From Oscillospiraceae bacterium (GTDB taxonomy: Bacteria > Bacillota > Clostridia > Oscillospirales > Oscillospiraceae), in contig JAEDDG010000017.1 of assembly GCA_016293865.1 (NCBI GenBank), positions 1 to 40,662 on the forward strand: a DNA stretch of 40,662 bases. The letters run 5' to 3'. Each line of letters begins with the position of its first letter. Positions within the stretch are counted from its first letter, which is position 1. The notes below the pieces were generated by a model. The model was given only the letters and a program-made list of their open reading frames with translations, had not been told where the DNA came from and made no database searches. Shown here in pieces: positions 31,425 through 37,652 of this stretch. The position numbers and the translations under genes are program-made.

Positions 31425-31452
31425 TTATACGCGGCGCCTGTCCGCCCGTCAA
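31424..31452 (-). promoter_or_regulatory. Promoter of the relic unit / candidate small RNA
   Basis: On the minus strand TTGACG (31447-31452), a 17-nt spacer and a perfect TATAAT (31424-31429). The only downstream coding sequence is a 20-codon remnant. Confidence 0.7.
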
Positions 31453-31505
31453 TTGTTTCCGGCAGGTTTGTCCGGCGGTTTTGCGTGCGAATACGGATGG
31501 AAGCC

Positions 31506-31568
31506 GGGAAAAGCCGGAGAAAAGCCATCGGGAAAAGCCGGAGAAAAGCCATCGGGAAAAGCCGGAGC
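31506..31568. repeat. 24-bp tandem repeat, about 2.6 copies
   Basis: Units at 31506-31529 and 31530-31553 are identical and a third partial copy ends near 31568; each begins GGGAAAAGCCGGAG. The unit length is a multiple of three and the frame through it is open, but it lies upstream of the promoter and start of the macro-domain gene, so I treat it as non-coding. The remaining gap 31569-31753 holds only the candidate promoter. Confidence 0.8.
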
Positions 31569-31590
31569 ATCAGCCGGAATTGTCATTTTC

Positions 31591-31619
31591 TTGCATTTTC
31601 CGGCCGCGTGTGCTAATGT
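31591..31619 (+). promoter_or_regulatory. Candidate promoter of the macro/HD/VWA cassette
   Basis: TTGCAT (31591-31596), a 17-nt spacer and a weak -10 TAATGT (31614-31619) with an extended TGC just before it. Confidence 0.4.
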
Positions 31620-31753
31620 GGTTCAAAGCGTTGCCGGCGCTGGAGCCGGCCACGGCGGTATGGCGATACAGAACGGATACTCTGCCGCCGGGCGGAGCAT
31701 TTCTGCGGCCTGCGCGGCCGGGAAATGCGGGATTTTTGGAAGGCGGTGGTCAT

Positions 31754-32770
31754 ATGCCTCTTGAAATCGTTCGCAACGATATCACAAAAATGGCCGTGGA
31801 CGCCATTGTCAACGCGGCCAATTCATCTCTTCTGGGCGGCGGCGGTGTGGACGGCTGCATCCACCGCGCGGCGGGGCCGGAGCTGCTTAATGCGTGCAGG
31901 ACGCTGGGCGGCTGCAAGGCCGGCGATGCCAAACTGACAAAGGCATACCGGCTGCCCTGCAAGTATGTGATCCATACGGTTGGCCCGGTGTGGCAGGACG
32001 GAAAACACGGCGAGCGGGAAATGCTGGTCTCCTGCTACCGGTCAAGCCTTGCGTTGGCGAAGGAACACAAGTGCGAAACCGTGGCCTTTCCGCTGATTTC
32101 ATCCGGTATCTTCGGCTATCCCAAGGACCAGGCGCTCCGGGTGGCGGTGGACACCATCGGCGCGTTTTTGCTGGAGAACGACATGACGGTCTACATCGTC
32201 ATTTTTGACCGGGCCGCCTATCAGATCAGCGGGAAGCTGTTTTCGGACATCGCCGAGTATATCGACGACCACTACGTGGATGAGCATACCGACTCCCGGC
32301 AGGAGCGGCTGTACAGACTGCGGCGGCTTGAAATGGAAGAGAGCAGGGTATGCGAGAAGTCCGCAGCGCCATGCGCGCCTATGGCAGCGGGTGCTGTCGG
32401 CGGCGGCCTGGATGATCTTCTGAATGATCTGGATTCCGGCTTCTCCGAGACGCTGCTGAAGCTCATTGACCGCACCGGCAAAAAGGACTCCGAGATCTAC
32501 AAGAAGGCCAATGTAGACCGCAAGCTGTTCTCCAAGATCCGCAACAACCCGGACTATAAGCCCTCCAAGGCAACGGCCATCGCCTTTGCCGTTGCGCTGG
32601 AGCTGGATCTGGAAGAGACGAAGGACTTCATCGCCCGCGCCGGGTTCGCCCTGAGCCGCAGCAGCAAATTCGATGTCATCATCGAGTATTTTATCAGACA
32701 GAAGAAGTACGATATTTTTGAAATCAACGAGGCGCTGTTTGCCTTTGACCAGAGTTTGTTAGGAGCGTAA
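31754..32770 (+). CDS. Macro domain protein with C-terminal HTH-like domain
   Basis: A 338-aa protein. Residues about 1-175 form a macro domain: VRNDITKMAVDAIVNAANSSLLGGGGVDGCIHRAAG is the ADP-ribose-binding signature of YmdB/MacroD-like enzymes, which remove ADP-ribose from proteins or nucleic acids or deacetylate O-acetyl-ADP-ribose, and FPLISSGIFGYP is the second ligand loop. After a linker, residues about 230-338 (ETLLKLIDRTGKKDSEIYKKANVDRKLFSKIR...PSKATAIAFAVALELDLEETKDFI) look like an XRE-type helix-turn-helix, so the protein may couple ADP-ribose sensing to DNA binding or interaction with a partner. The ATG at 31754 was chosen over a longer frame because AAGGCGGTGG precedes it and the macro domain starts there. 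An alarmone hydrolase begins 20 bases downstream. Confidence 0.88.
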   Translation: MPLEIVRNDITKMAVDAIVNAANSSLLGGGGVDGCIHRAAGPELLNACRTLGGCKAGDAKLTKAYRLPCKYVIHTVGPVWQDGKHGEREMLVSCYRSSLALAKEHKCETVAFPLISSGIFGYPKDQALRVAVDTIGAFLLENDMTVYIVIFDRAAYQISGKLFSDIAEYIDDHYVDEHTDSRQERLYRLRRLEMEESRVCEKSAAPCAPMAAGAVGGGLDDLLNDLDSGFSETLLKLIDRTGKKDSEIYKKANVDRKLFSKIRNNPDYKPSKATAIAFAVALELDLEETKDFIARAGFALSRSSKFDVIIEYFIRQKKYDIFEINEALFAFDQSLLGA

Positions 32771-32790
32771 AGCTGCATGGGAGACGATCA

Positions 32791-33219
32791 ATGATTTATA
32801 CTGAATGGACAAAAAAAGCGATGAAACTGTCGTTTGAAGCGCACAAGGATCAGGTGGACAAAAGCGGGCTGCCGTATATTTTCCATCCGTTTCATCTTGC
32901 TGAGCAGATGAAAAGCGAAGAAACGGTCATTGTGGCTTTGCTTCATGATGTTGTGGAGGATACGGAATATACGCTGCAGGACATTGCCGGCATGGGTTTT
33001 TCTCAACAGGTGCTTGACGCATTGGCCTTGATGACACACGAAAAGGCCGTTCCGTACATGGACTACGTTGAGAGGCTGAAAGAAAACCCGATCGCGAAGA
33101 CGGTAAAACTTGCGGATCTCCGGCACAACAGTGATTTAAGCCGGCTGGATACCGTGGATGAAAAGACCCTGGCACGGATTGAAAAGTATAAACAGGCGAT
33201 CGCCAAATTGACCGAATAA
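32791..33219 (+). CDS. Small alarmone hydrolase (SpoT-like HD domain, stand-alone)
   Basis: A 142-aa HD-domain protein matching only the hydrolase half of SpoT, like MESH1/SAH proteins. All catalytic positions appear intact: His32 in PYIFHP, His52-Asp53 in LLHDVVEDT with Glu56-Asp57, Asp109 in VKLAD and Asn113 in RHN. Relatives hydrolyse (p)ppGpp or (p)ppApp, and some act as antitoxins that remove pyrophosphate from tRNA modified by toxic small alarmone synthetases. No synthetase or toxin domain is adjacent. The ATG at 32791 has GGGAGA upstream, 20 bases after the macro-domain gene, so the two are co-transcribed. The gene is visibly AT-richer than its neighbours, a sign of recent acquisition. 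Confidence 0.88.
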   Translation: MIYTEWTKKAMKLSFEAHKDQVDKSGLPYIFHPFHLAEQMKSEETVIVALLHDVVEDTEYTLQDIAGMGFSQQVLDALALMTHEKAVPYMDYVERLKENPIAKTVKLADLRHNSDLSRLDTVDEKTLARIEKYKQAIAKLTE

Positions 33220-33240
33220 AATGTCGCCCATCATGCGACC

Positions 33241-33294
33241 AAACCCTCCTTCGGATTCGCTACAATCAAAGCGTAATCAAACGAAGGAGGGTTT
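33241..33294 (+). promoter_or_regulatory. Long hairpin sequestering the SD of the VWA gene
   Basis: A perfect 13-bp outer stem pairs 33241-33253 with 33282-33294. An inner stem (GATT/AATC and CGCT/AGCG, one bulged T) extends it, with an 8-nt loop. The 3' arm contains the SD AAGGAGGG of the VWA gene and is followed by TTTT, so it can act as a translational switch, an attenuator, or both. Confidence 0.7.
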
Positions 33295-33299
33295 TCACT

Positions 33300-33935
33300 A
33301 TGACAGAGTTGGTTTTCATCCTGGACCGGAGCGGCTCCATGAGCGGACTGGAGAAGGACACCATCGGCGGCTTCAACTCCATGATCGAAAAGCAGAAGAA
33401 GGAAGCGGGCGAGGCGCTGGTCTCCACGGTGCTGTTTGACAACGAGAGCGTGGTCATCCATGACCGCCTGCCGCTGGACAAAGTGCCCCGCATGACCGAA
33501 AAAGAGTATTTCACTCGCGGCTGTACCGCTCTGCTGGACGCCGTCGGCGGCGCCATCCACCACATCGGCAACGTCCACAAGTACGCCCGGAAGGAGGATG
33601 TGCCGGAGAAGACGATGTTCATCATCACCACCGATGGCTATGAAAACGCCAGCAGGCGCTATGACTACGAAAAGGTGCGCAAGATGATCGGGCGGCAGAA
33701 GGAAAAGTACGGCTGGGAGTTTCTGTTCCTGGGCGCCAACATCGATGCCGCGGCGGAGGCCGGGCGCTTCGGCATCAGCGCCGACCGCGCGGTGAACTAC
33801 AAATGCGACGAAGCCGGTACTGCGCTGAACTATGAGGTCATCAGCGAGGCGGTGTGCGCTGTGCGCACGTCAAAACCCCTCGGCGCCGACTGGAAAAAGC
33901 GCATCGACGAGGATGTTCAGAGACGCGGGAAATGA
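33300..33935 (+). CDS. Cytoplasmic VWA-domain protein
   Basis: A 211-aa von Willebrand factor A domain with a complete MIDAS metal site: DRSGS (Asp9, Ser11, Ser13), a Thr in GCTALLDAVGG and the distal Asp in TTDGYEN. It has no signal peptide or membrane span, so it acts in the cytoplasm, probably as a metal-dependent protein-interaction or scaffold module. The domain fills almost the whole protein and ends in a Lys/Arg-rich tail. The SD AAGGAGGG lies inside a 13-bp stem. It is 80 bases downstream of the small alarmone hydrolase and on the same strand, so it may be the third cistron of the cassette, expressed conditionally. Confidence 0.88.
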   Translation: MTELVFILDRSGSMSGLEKDTIGGFNSMIEKQKKEAGEALVSTVLFDNESVVIHDRLPLDKVPRMTEKEYFTRGCTALLDAVGGAIHHIGNVHKYARKEDVPEKTMFIITTDGYENASRRYDYEKVRKMIGRQKEKYGWEFLFLGANIDAAAEAGRFGISADRAVNYKCDEAGTALNYEVISEAVCAVRTSKPLGADWKKRIDEDVQRRGK

Positions 33936-34193
33936 ACATGGGGCGGTCCTGCTTTTCCGCTCCGCCGATGAACGGACGCGCAGCTTCCGTATCCCCCCAA
34001 AAATCATTGCTGTTCCGCCTGCGTCTGAACACATGGCGTGACCCGCAGGACGGACGGCCTTTGAAAAAAGCAAACCGGGCATTTCATATTCGGGAAAAAA
34101 CTGCTATATTTGTACTGTAAATGGGACAGGGTTTTGATTAGTATGAAAGCAACAGGCATCACCGTATGCCGACACAGAAAGGACTGCAAGCGT

Positions 34194-35183
34194 ATGGCCC
34201 GTTCTTCTTATCAGAAACTCAAACCGCTCTACATCATGAACTATCTTCTGCAGAACACCGACGCGGATCATCCCGTTACCGTCAGCCAGATCATCGGCTA
34301 TCTGGATTCCCAGGGCATCTCCGCCGAGAGAAAGAGCATTTACAGCGACATTGAAGCCCTGCAGTATTTCGGGCTGGACATTGTGCAGGCGGGCTCCGGC
34401 CGCTCCTGCGGATATTATGTCGACCACCGGAATTTCGAGCTTCCGGAGCTGAAGCTGCTGGTGGACAGCGTCCAGTCCTCCAAATTCATCACCCATAAGA
34501 AAACGGCCTCGCTGATCCGGAAAATCGAGACGCTGGCCAGCATCCATGAAGCCCAGCTTCTGAATCGCCAGGTGTTCGTGAAAAACCGGATCAAGACCAT
34601 GAACGAGTCCATCTACTACAACGTGGACGAGATTCACAACGGCATATCCAGAAACAAAAAGCTCCGCTTTCTTTATTTTGAGTACAACGTTCAGAAGGAG
34701 CGCCAGTACCGCAGAAACGGGGAATATTACGTGGTCAGCCCCTTCGCCCTGACCTGGGACGACGAAAATTACTACATGGTTGCCTACGACTCGGCCGCCG
34801 CCATGATCAAGCACTACCGGGTGGATAAAATGGAGAAGATCTCCATTCTGGAAGAGGAGGATCGGGACGGCCAGGAGGCATACCAGGCGCTGGACATGGC
34901 GATCTATGCCCGGAAAACCTTCGGAATGTTCACCGGACAGGAGGAAAGCGTGGTTCTCCGGCTTGAAAACCACCTGGTCGGCGCCGTTCTGGACCGGCTG
35001 GGGCGGGATGTCTTCATCGTCCCGGATGGGCCGGACCACTTCACCGTCCGGATGGATGTGGTCGTCAGTCCGCAGTTTTTTGCTTGGGTGTCCGGCTTCG
35101 GTTCCAGCGCGCAGATCATCGGACCGCAGGACGTTGTCGCCAAAATGCAGGAGCATATCCGGTCGGTTGCGGCGCTGTACTGA
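34194..35183 (+). CDS. WYL-domain transcriptional regulator
   Basis: A 329-aa regulator. The N-terminus (about 1-85) is a winged-helix domain: KPLYIMNYLLQNTDADHPVTVSQIIGYLDSQGISAERKSIYSDIEALQYFG. A WYL domain follows at about 160-240, with LRFLYFEYN and PFALTWDDENYYMVAYD, and a C-terminal WCX-like extension. WYL proteins sense ligands, often nucleic acids or nucleotides, and commonly control phage-defence and DNA-damage genes. The ATG at 34194 has AAAGGA ten bases upstream; earlier starts have none. It follows the VWA gene by 258 bp without a clear terminator, so it could regulate or belong to the cassette. Confidence 0.85.
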   Translation: MARSSYQKLKPLYIMNYLLQNTDADHPVTVSQIIGYLDSQGISAERKSIYSDIEALQYFGLDIVQAGSGRSCGYYVDHRNFELPELKLLVDSVQSSKFITHKKTASLIRKIETLASIHEAQLLNRQVFVKNRIKTMNESIYYNVDEIHNGISRNKKLRFLYFEYNVQKERQYRRNGEYYVVSPFALTWDDENYYMVAYDSAAAMIKHYRVDKMEKISILEEEDRDGQEAYQALDMAIYARKTFGMFTGQEESVVLRLENHLVGAVLDRLGRDVFIVPDGPDHFTVRMDVVVSPQFFAWVSGFGSSAQIIGPQDVVAKMQEHIRSVAALY

Positions 35184-35261
35184 ATCAGCGGCGGACAAGA
35201 GCACGCGCATGCGCTTTGCATCGGACGGGAGAGAGACCGGCAGCATTCTCCCGGGATCATC

Positions 35262-35310
35262 AAAGGCAGCGGTCCTTCGCCCCGCGGGGCGGAGGACCGC
35301 TGCCTTTTTT
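35262..35310. terminator. Bidirectional terminator between the WYL and lipoprotein genes
   Basis: A perfect 15-bp stem (35262-35276 with 35293-35307), extended by CGCCCC/GGGGCG in the loop, is followed by six T. Confidence 0.9.
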
Positions 35311-35388
35311 AACCGCGTATGCTGATCTGGCAGCCGGGCCGCCTGAAAATGAATGCGGGGCGGCCGGCGCGGAAACCGCGTCAGGCCG

Positions 35389-36441
35389 CTATTTCGCGTA
35401 CAGGCGGTAGCCGTCGCCGGTGCCGGCTTTCAGAACGGACAGAAAATAGCCGTCGGAGTCAGCCGGCACGTTGTAGACGAAAACGCCGCTTTTGGCGATG
35501 CTGGGCGCGAGATCCGTATAGCAGAATGTCTCGTCATAGTACCAGAGGGCGTTGGTGTACGGGTTGTAGCTTCTGCCCTGGCTGTCCGTCAGAACAAGGT
35601 CATTGTTGAAGTTTATGCTTTCATTGGTGATGTTTTCGGCGACAACGGAAAAGACAACAAACTTCGTGCCCTCCTGCGCCGGCTCCGGGTCAAAGTATTC
35701 CGCAGTCAGCTCGCTTTTTTCCTCGCACCCGGTGATGCGGATTCTGAGCGTGGCAAGTTCTGCGTCCTGGCCGGGCGGCACATCATGCCAGACCGTGACT
35801 TCGGGTTCTTCTTCGCTGTCCTCCTCTTCAAAAGCCTGGCCGAACCCCTCCAGGGCGCCGGCGACGCAGCTGGTCAGAATTTCGGTGATTGCTTCTTCTG
35901 CCTCGTCCGTGAAGGATGCGATTTTCCAGTCGCCGTTTACTTTGACGCAGTTGAATGTCACGTCTGCAGAGGCGGTGCCGGTCTCCACAGACTCCGCCTT
36001 TTCCATAAAGATGCTGCCGAACAGCTCTTCCATCTGGGCGTCATCGGCGCCGCTGAAGGCAAGGGCAAAGGCCTGCGTGATGTATTCACCCAGCGCGGCG
36101 GACATGACCGGGCCTGCGTCCACATAGGTGAACGAGACGGACACTTCGGCCCGATCTCCGTCTGTTTCCGACTCCGTGATCCTGTAGGTCATCTCGGAGG
36201 CGCATTCCTTCAGATAGTCCATGATCTGCGCGGAAGAGAGGATTCCCTCCGCCTGCGCGTCGTCATAGGGATCTTCCAGGTCTGTTGAGCCGTTTTCCAT
36301 GCAGGCGGCGGCTTTCTCAAGGTCAAAGGCCTGAATGGCGCCGCAGAAGGCGGTCACAACGGTTTCCGGCTTGCTGCCGGCGCATCCGGCCAGAGACAGC
36401 GCAAGGAGCAATGCAAGGACAAGCGACAAAACTTTTTTCAT
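35389..36441 (-). CDS. Lipoprotein with a DUF4352-like C-terminal domain
   Basis: A 350-aa secreted lipoprotein. The signal peptide MKKVLSLVLALLLALSLAGC ends in a lipobox (LAGC, Cys20), so it is anchored to the outer face of the membrane. Residues about 25-190 form an alpha+beta domain like DUF4878 (KPETVVTAFCGAIQAFDLEKAA...VKVNGDWKIASF). An acidic linker (FEEEDSEEEPE) leads to a beta-rich domain at about 240-345 (KFVVFSVVAENITNESINFNNDLVLTDSQGRSYNPYT) resembling DUF4352 immunoglobulin-like domains. Function is unknown. The ATG at 36441 has AAAGGAT about 12 bases upstream. A large palindrome sits over the -35 region. Confidence 0.85.
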   Translation of the reverse strand: MKKVLSLVLALLLALSLAGCAGSKPETVVTAFCGAIQAFDLEKAAACMENGSTDLEDPYDDAQAEGILSSAQIMDYLKECASEMTYRITESETDGDRAEVSVSFTYVDAGPVMSAALGEYITQAFALAFSGADDAQMEELFGSIFMEKAESVETGTASADVTFNCVKVNGDWKIASFTDEAEEAITEILTSCVAGALEGFGQAFEEEDSEEEPEVTVWHDVPPGQDAELATLRIRITGCEEKSELTAEYFDPEPAQEGTKFVVFSVVAENITNESINFNNDLVLTDSQGRSYNPYTNALWYYDETFCYTDLAPSIAKSGVFVYNVPADSDGYFLSVLKAGTGDGYRLYAK

Positions 36442-36496
36442 TTCCGGATCATCCTTTCCATATTTCCGGGGCATTCCCAGCCCCGTATCTGTCCGG

Positions 36497-36537
36497 ATTG
36501 TACAGCAGCGTCTGTCCGATAGAACGGACAAACGCTG
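36497..36537 (-). promoter_or_regulatory. Candidate lipoprotein promoter with a large palindrome
   Basis: TACAAT on the minus strand (36497-36502) is preceded by a 13-nt inverted repeat with one mismatch (36506-36518 and 36525-36537) that covers the expected -35, which itself is weak. It fits a regulated promoter, or less likely a factor-independent hairpin. Confidence 0.45.
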
Positions 36538-36539
36538 TC

Positions 36540-36861
36540 ATTTCCGTCCCGCTTTAATCCAGAATCAACCAGTGGTTCAGGACTCTGCGGTATTGATTCC
36601 CCTTCAACGGAAGCGAACGTTCCCGCCGGCAGCGTTTGCCGGTGAGACGTTTGAGGAGTTTCTTTTTTTTGGCTGCTGCGCGGGTATTTAATATAGTATC
36701 CTGAATGGAGCAGGGGCGGACCGCCAAAACCCCGGTCGACATAGGGCGCCCCGGGAATATACCGCCTGGAAACAGCGCGCGCAAGCGCGTCATTTTTCCT
36801 GGCTTGCATTTCCCGCCGGTATGCAGCACCGGTATGTCTTCTGGGGAATGGCGGGAGCAGC
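36540..36861. other. Gene-poor gap
   Basis: No frame here has an SD, recognisable motif or natural codon use. Frames of 65 and 103 codons exist on opposite strands, but I see nothing to support them. A short GC hairpin near 36776-36790 is present. It may be decayed sequence between accessory genes. Confidence 0.5.
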
Positions 36862-37041
36862 TCAATCCGCAAGGCCTCGGTCTGCTCGAGCTGCGCGTTT
36901 AACCCGGTTTCTGTCATAGGCTTTCCCGTTCGGCACGGTGCGGGTCACCGGCGAGATGCCGTACCAGCTGCCGCGCTGCCTGGCATGATGTTCTCTTTGC
37001 GCTTTCTTGCTCTGCTTTTTCAGGGGTACGGGCTGTCTCAT
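36862..37041 (-). CDS. Small basic conserved hypothetical protein
   Basis: A 59-aa, very basic protein beginning MRQPVPLKKQSKKAQREHHA and continuing RQRGSWYGISPVTRTVPNGKAYDRNR. From memory, proteins with this PVPLKKQSKKAQ...GSWxGxxPVTRxVPxGKAYDR pattern recur in Firmicutes; their role is unknown to me, but nucleic-acid or ribosome binding would suit the charge. The ATG at 37041 has GGAGGTG upstream at good spacing. It is divergent from the XRE regulator at 37156, with a short shared promoter region. Confidence 0.7.
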   Translation of the reverse strand: MRQPVPLKKQSKKAQREHHARQRGSWYGISPVTRTVPNGKAYDRNRVKRAARADRGLAD

Positions 37042-37082
37042 TGTGAATAACACCTCCGGTGTTTACAAAACGTAAAAGGCAC

Positions 37083-37118
37083 TTGCCTTTTTCTGTTTCT
37101 TCAGGTATTCTGAAATAC
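37083..37118 (+). promoter_or_regulatory. Promoter and operator of the XRE gene
   Basis: TTGCCT (37083-37088), a 17-nt spacer and TATTCT (37106-37111). The palindrome GTATT-CTGA-AATAC (37105-37118) covers the -10, a typical autoregulation site. A small AAAAGGC/GCCTTTT hairpin lies across the -35 (37073-37090). Confidence 0.5.
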
Positions 37119-37155
37119 TCCCTACGGGGAAATCTTACTGATGGAGGCGATTGCC

Positions 37156-37533
37156 ATGAACGAGAAGGTCTTCCCGGTCATCGATCCCGTTGCCACCGGA
37201 AGGAACATTGTCCGCCTGCGAACAGAGCGTGGGTTATCCGTCCGTGACCTCCAGTCCTATTTCGGATTTGAGGAGCCGCAGGCCATTTACAAGTGGCAGC
37301 AGGGAAAGAGCCTTCCTGCCGTTGACAACCTGTATGCTCTCGGGGCGCTGCTTGAGGTGCCGATGGATGAGATCCTGGTTCCGGCGGGGCCGGAATTGAA
37401 GATAACCGCAAATGAGCAGCAGGCAGAAGCCTGCTGCTCACCTCTTTTGCAGGGGAGATTGGGGGCAGCTGCGGTTTGTTCCGGAAACGGGATGCTTCCT
37501 TCAGGTTCATCCCTGTCGCTTCTTTTCTGTTGA
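37156..37533 (+). CDS. XRE-family transcriptional regulator
   Basis: A 125-aa HTH protein: GRNIVRLRTERGLSVRDLQSYFGFEEPQAIYKWQQGKSLPAVDNLYALGALLEVPMDEILV, with the HTH at about residues 12-70. This is a well-known Firmicutes XRE group whose members commonly end soon after an EQQAEACCS-like tail. Here that tail is encoded by a terminator-like hairpin (37414-37439), and the frame continues for some 34 residues of low-complexity sequence, so a stop may have been lost or a frameshift may exist; a stop in the next frame lies at 37397-37399. The ATG at 37156 has GGAGG upstream. Confidence 0.82.
   Translation: MNEKVFPVIDPVATGRNIVRLRTERGLSVRDLQSYFGFEEPQAIYKWQQGKSLPAVDNLYALGALLEVPMDEILVPAGPELKITANEQQAEACCSPLLQGRLGAAAVCSGNGMLPSGSSLSLLFC
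37414..37439 (+). terminator. Terminator-like hairpin inside the 3' end of the XRE frame
   Basis: A perfect 11-bp stem GAGCAGCAGGC (37414-37424) with GCCTGCTGCTC (37429-37439) and an AGAA loop, followed by ACCTCTTTT. Confidence 0.55.
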
Positions 37534-37652
37534 TCGTGCCATTATCATAATCCCCGGAGCAGGAATTGTCATTGAACTGCCGGTTGAATCTCCGGACTCT
37601 GTCTGCTATCCTTGCAACCGGTCGGCGGGCGCATGCGCCGGACATGTCCGTT

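Noticed and set aside
31506..31568. CRISPR-like repeats
   Set aside because: The units are directly adjacent with no spacers and only about 2.6 copies; it is a simple tandem repeat.
31418..31753. 112-codon upstream extension of the macro-domain gene
   Set aside because: It runs through the relic promoter and the tandem repeat, has no SD, and the macro domain begins at the ATG at 31754, which has an SD.
36438..36917. Minus-strand frames of 159 and 103 codons between the lipoprotein and the 59-aa gene
   Set aside because: They overlap promoter-like sequence, have no SD and show no recognisable protein features.
37534..37652. GGCGCATGCGCC palindrome as terminator between the XRE and exonuclease-like genes
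   Set aside because: No T-run follows on either strand and the stem is short.
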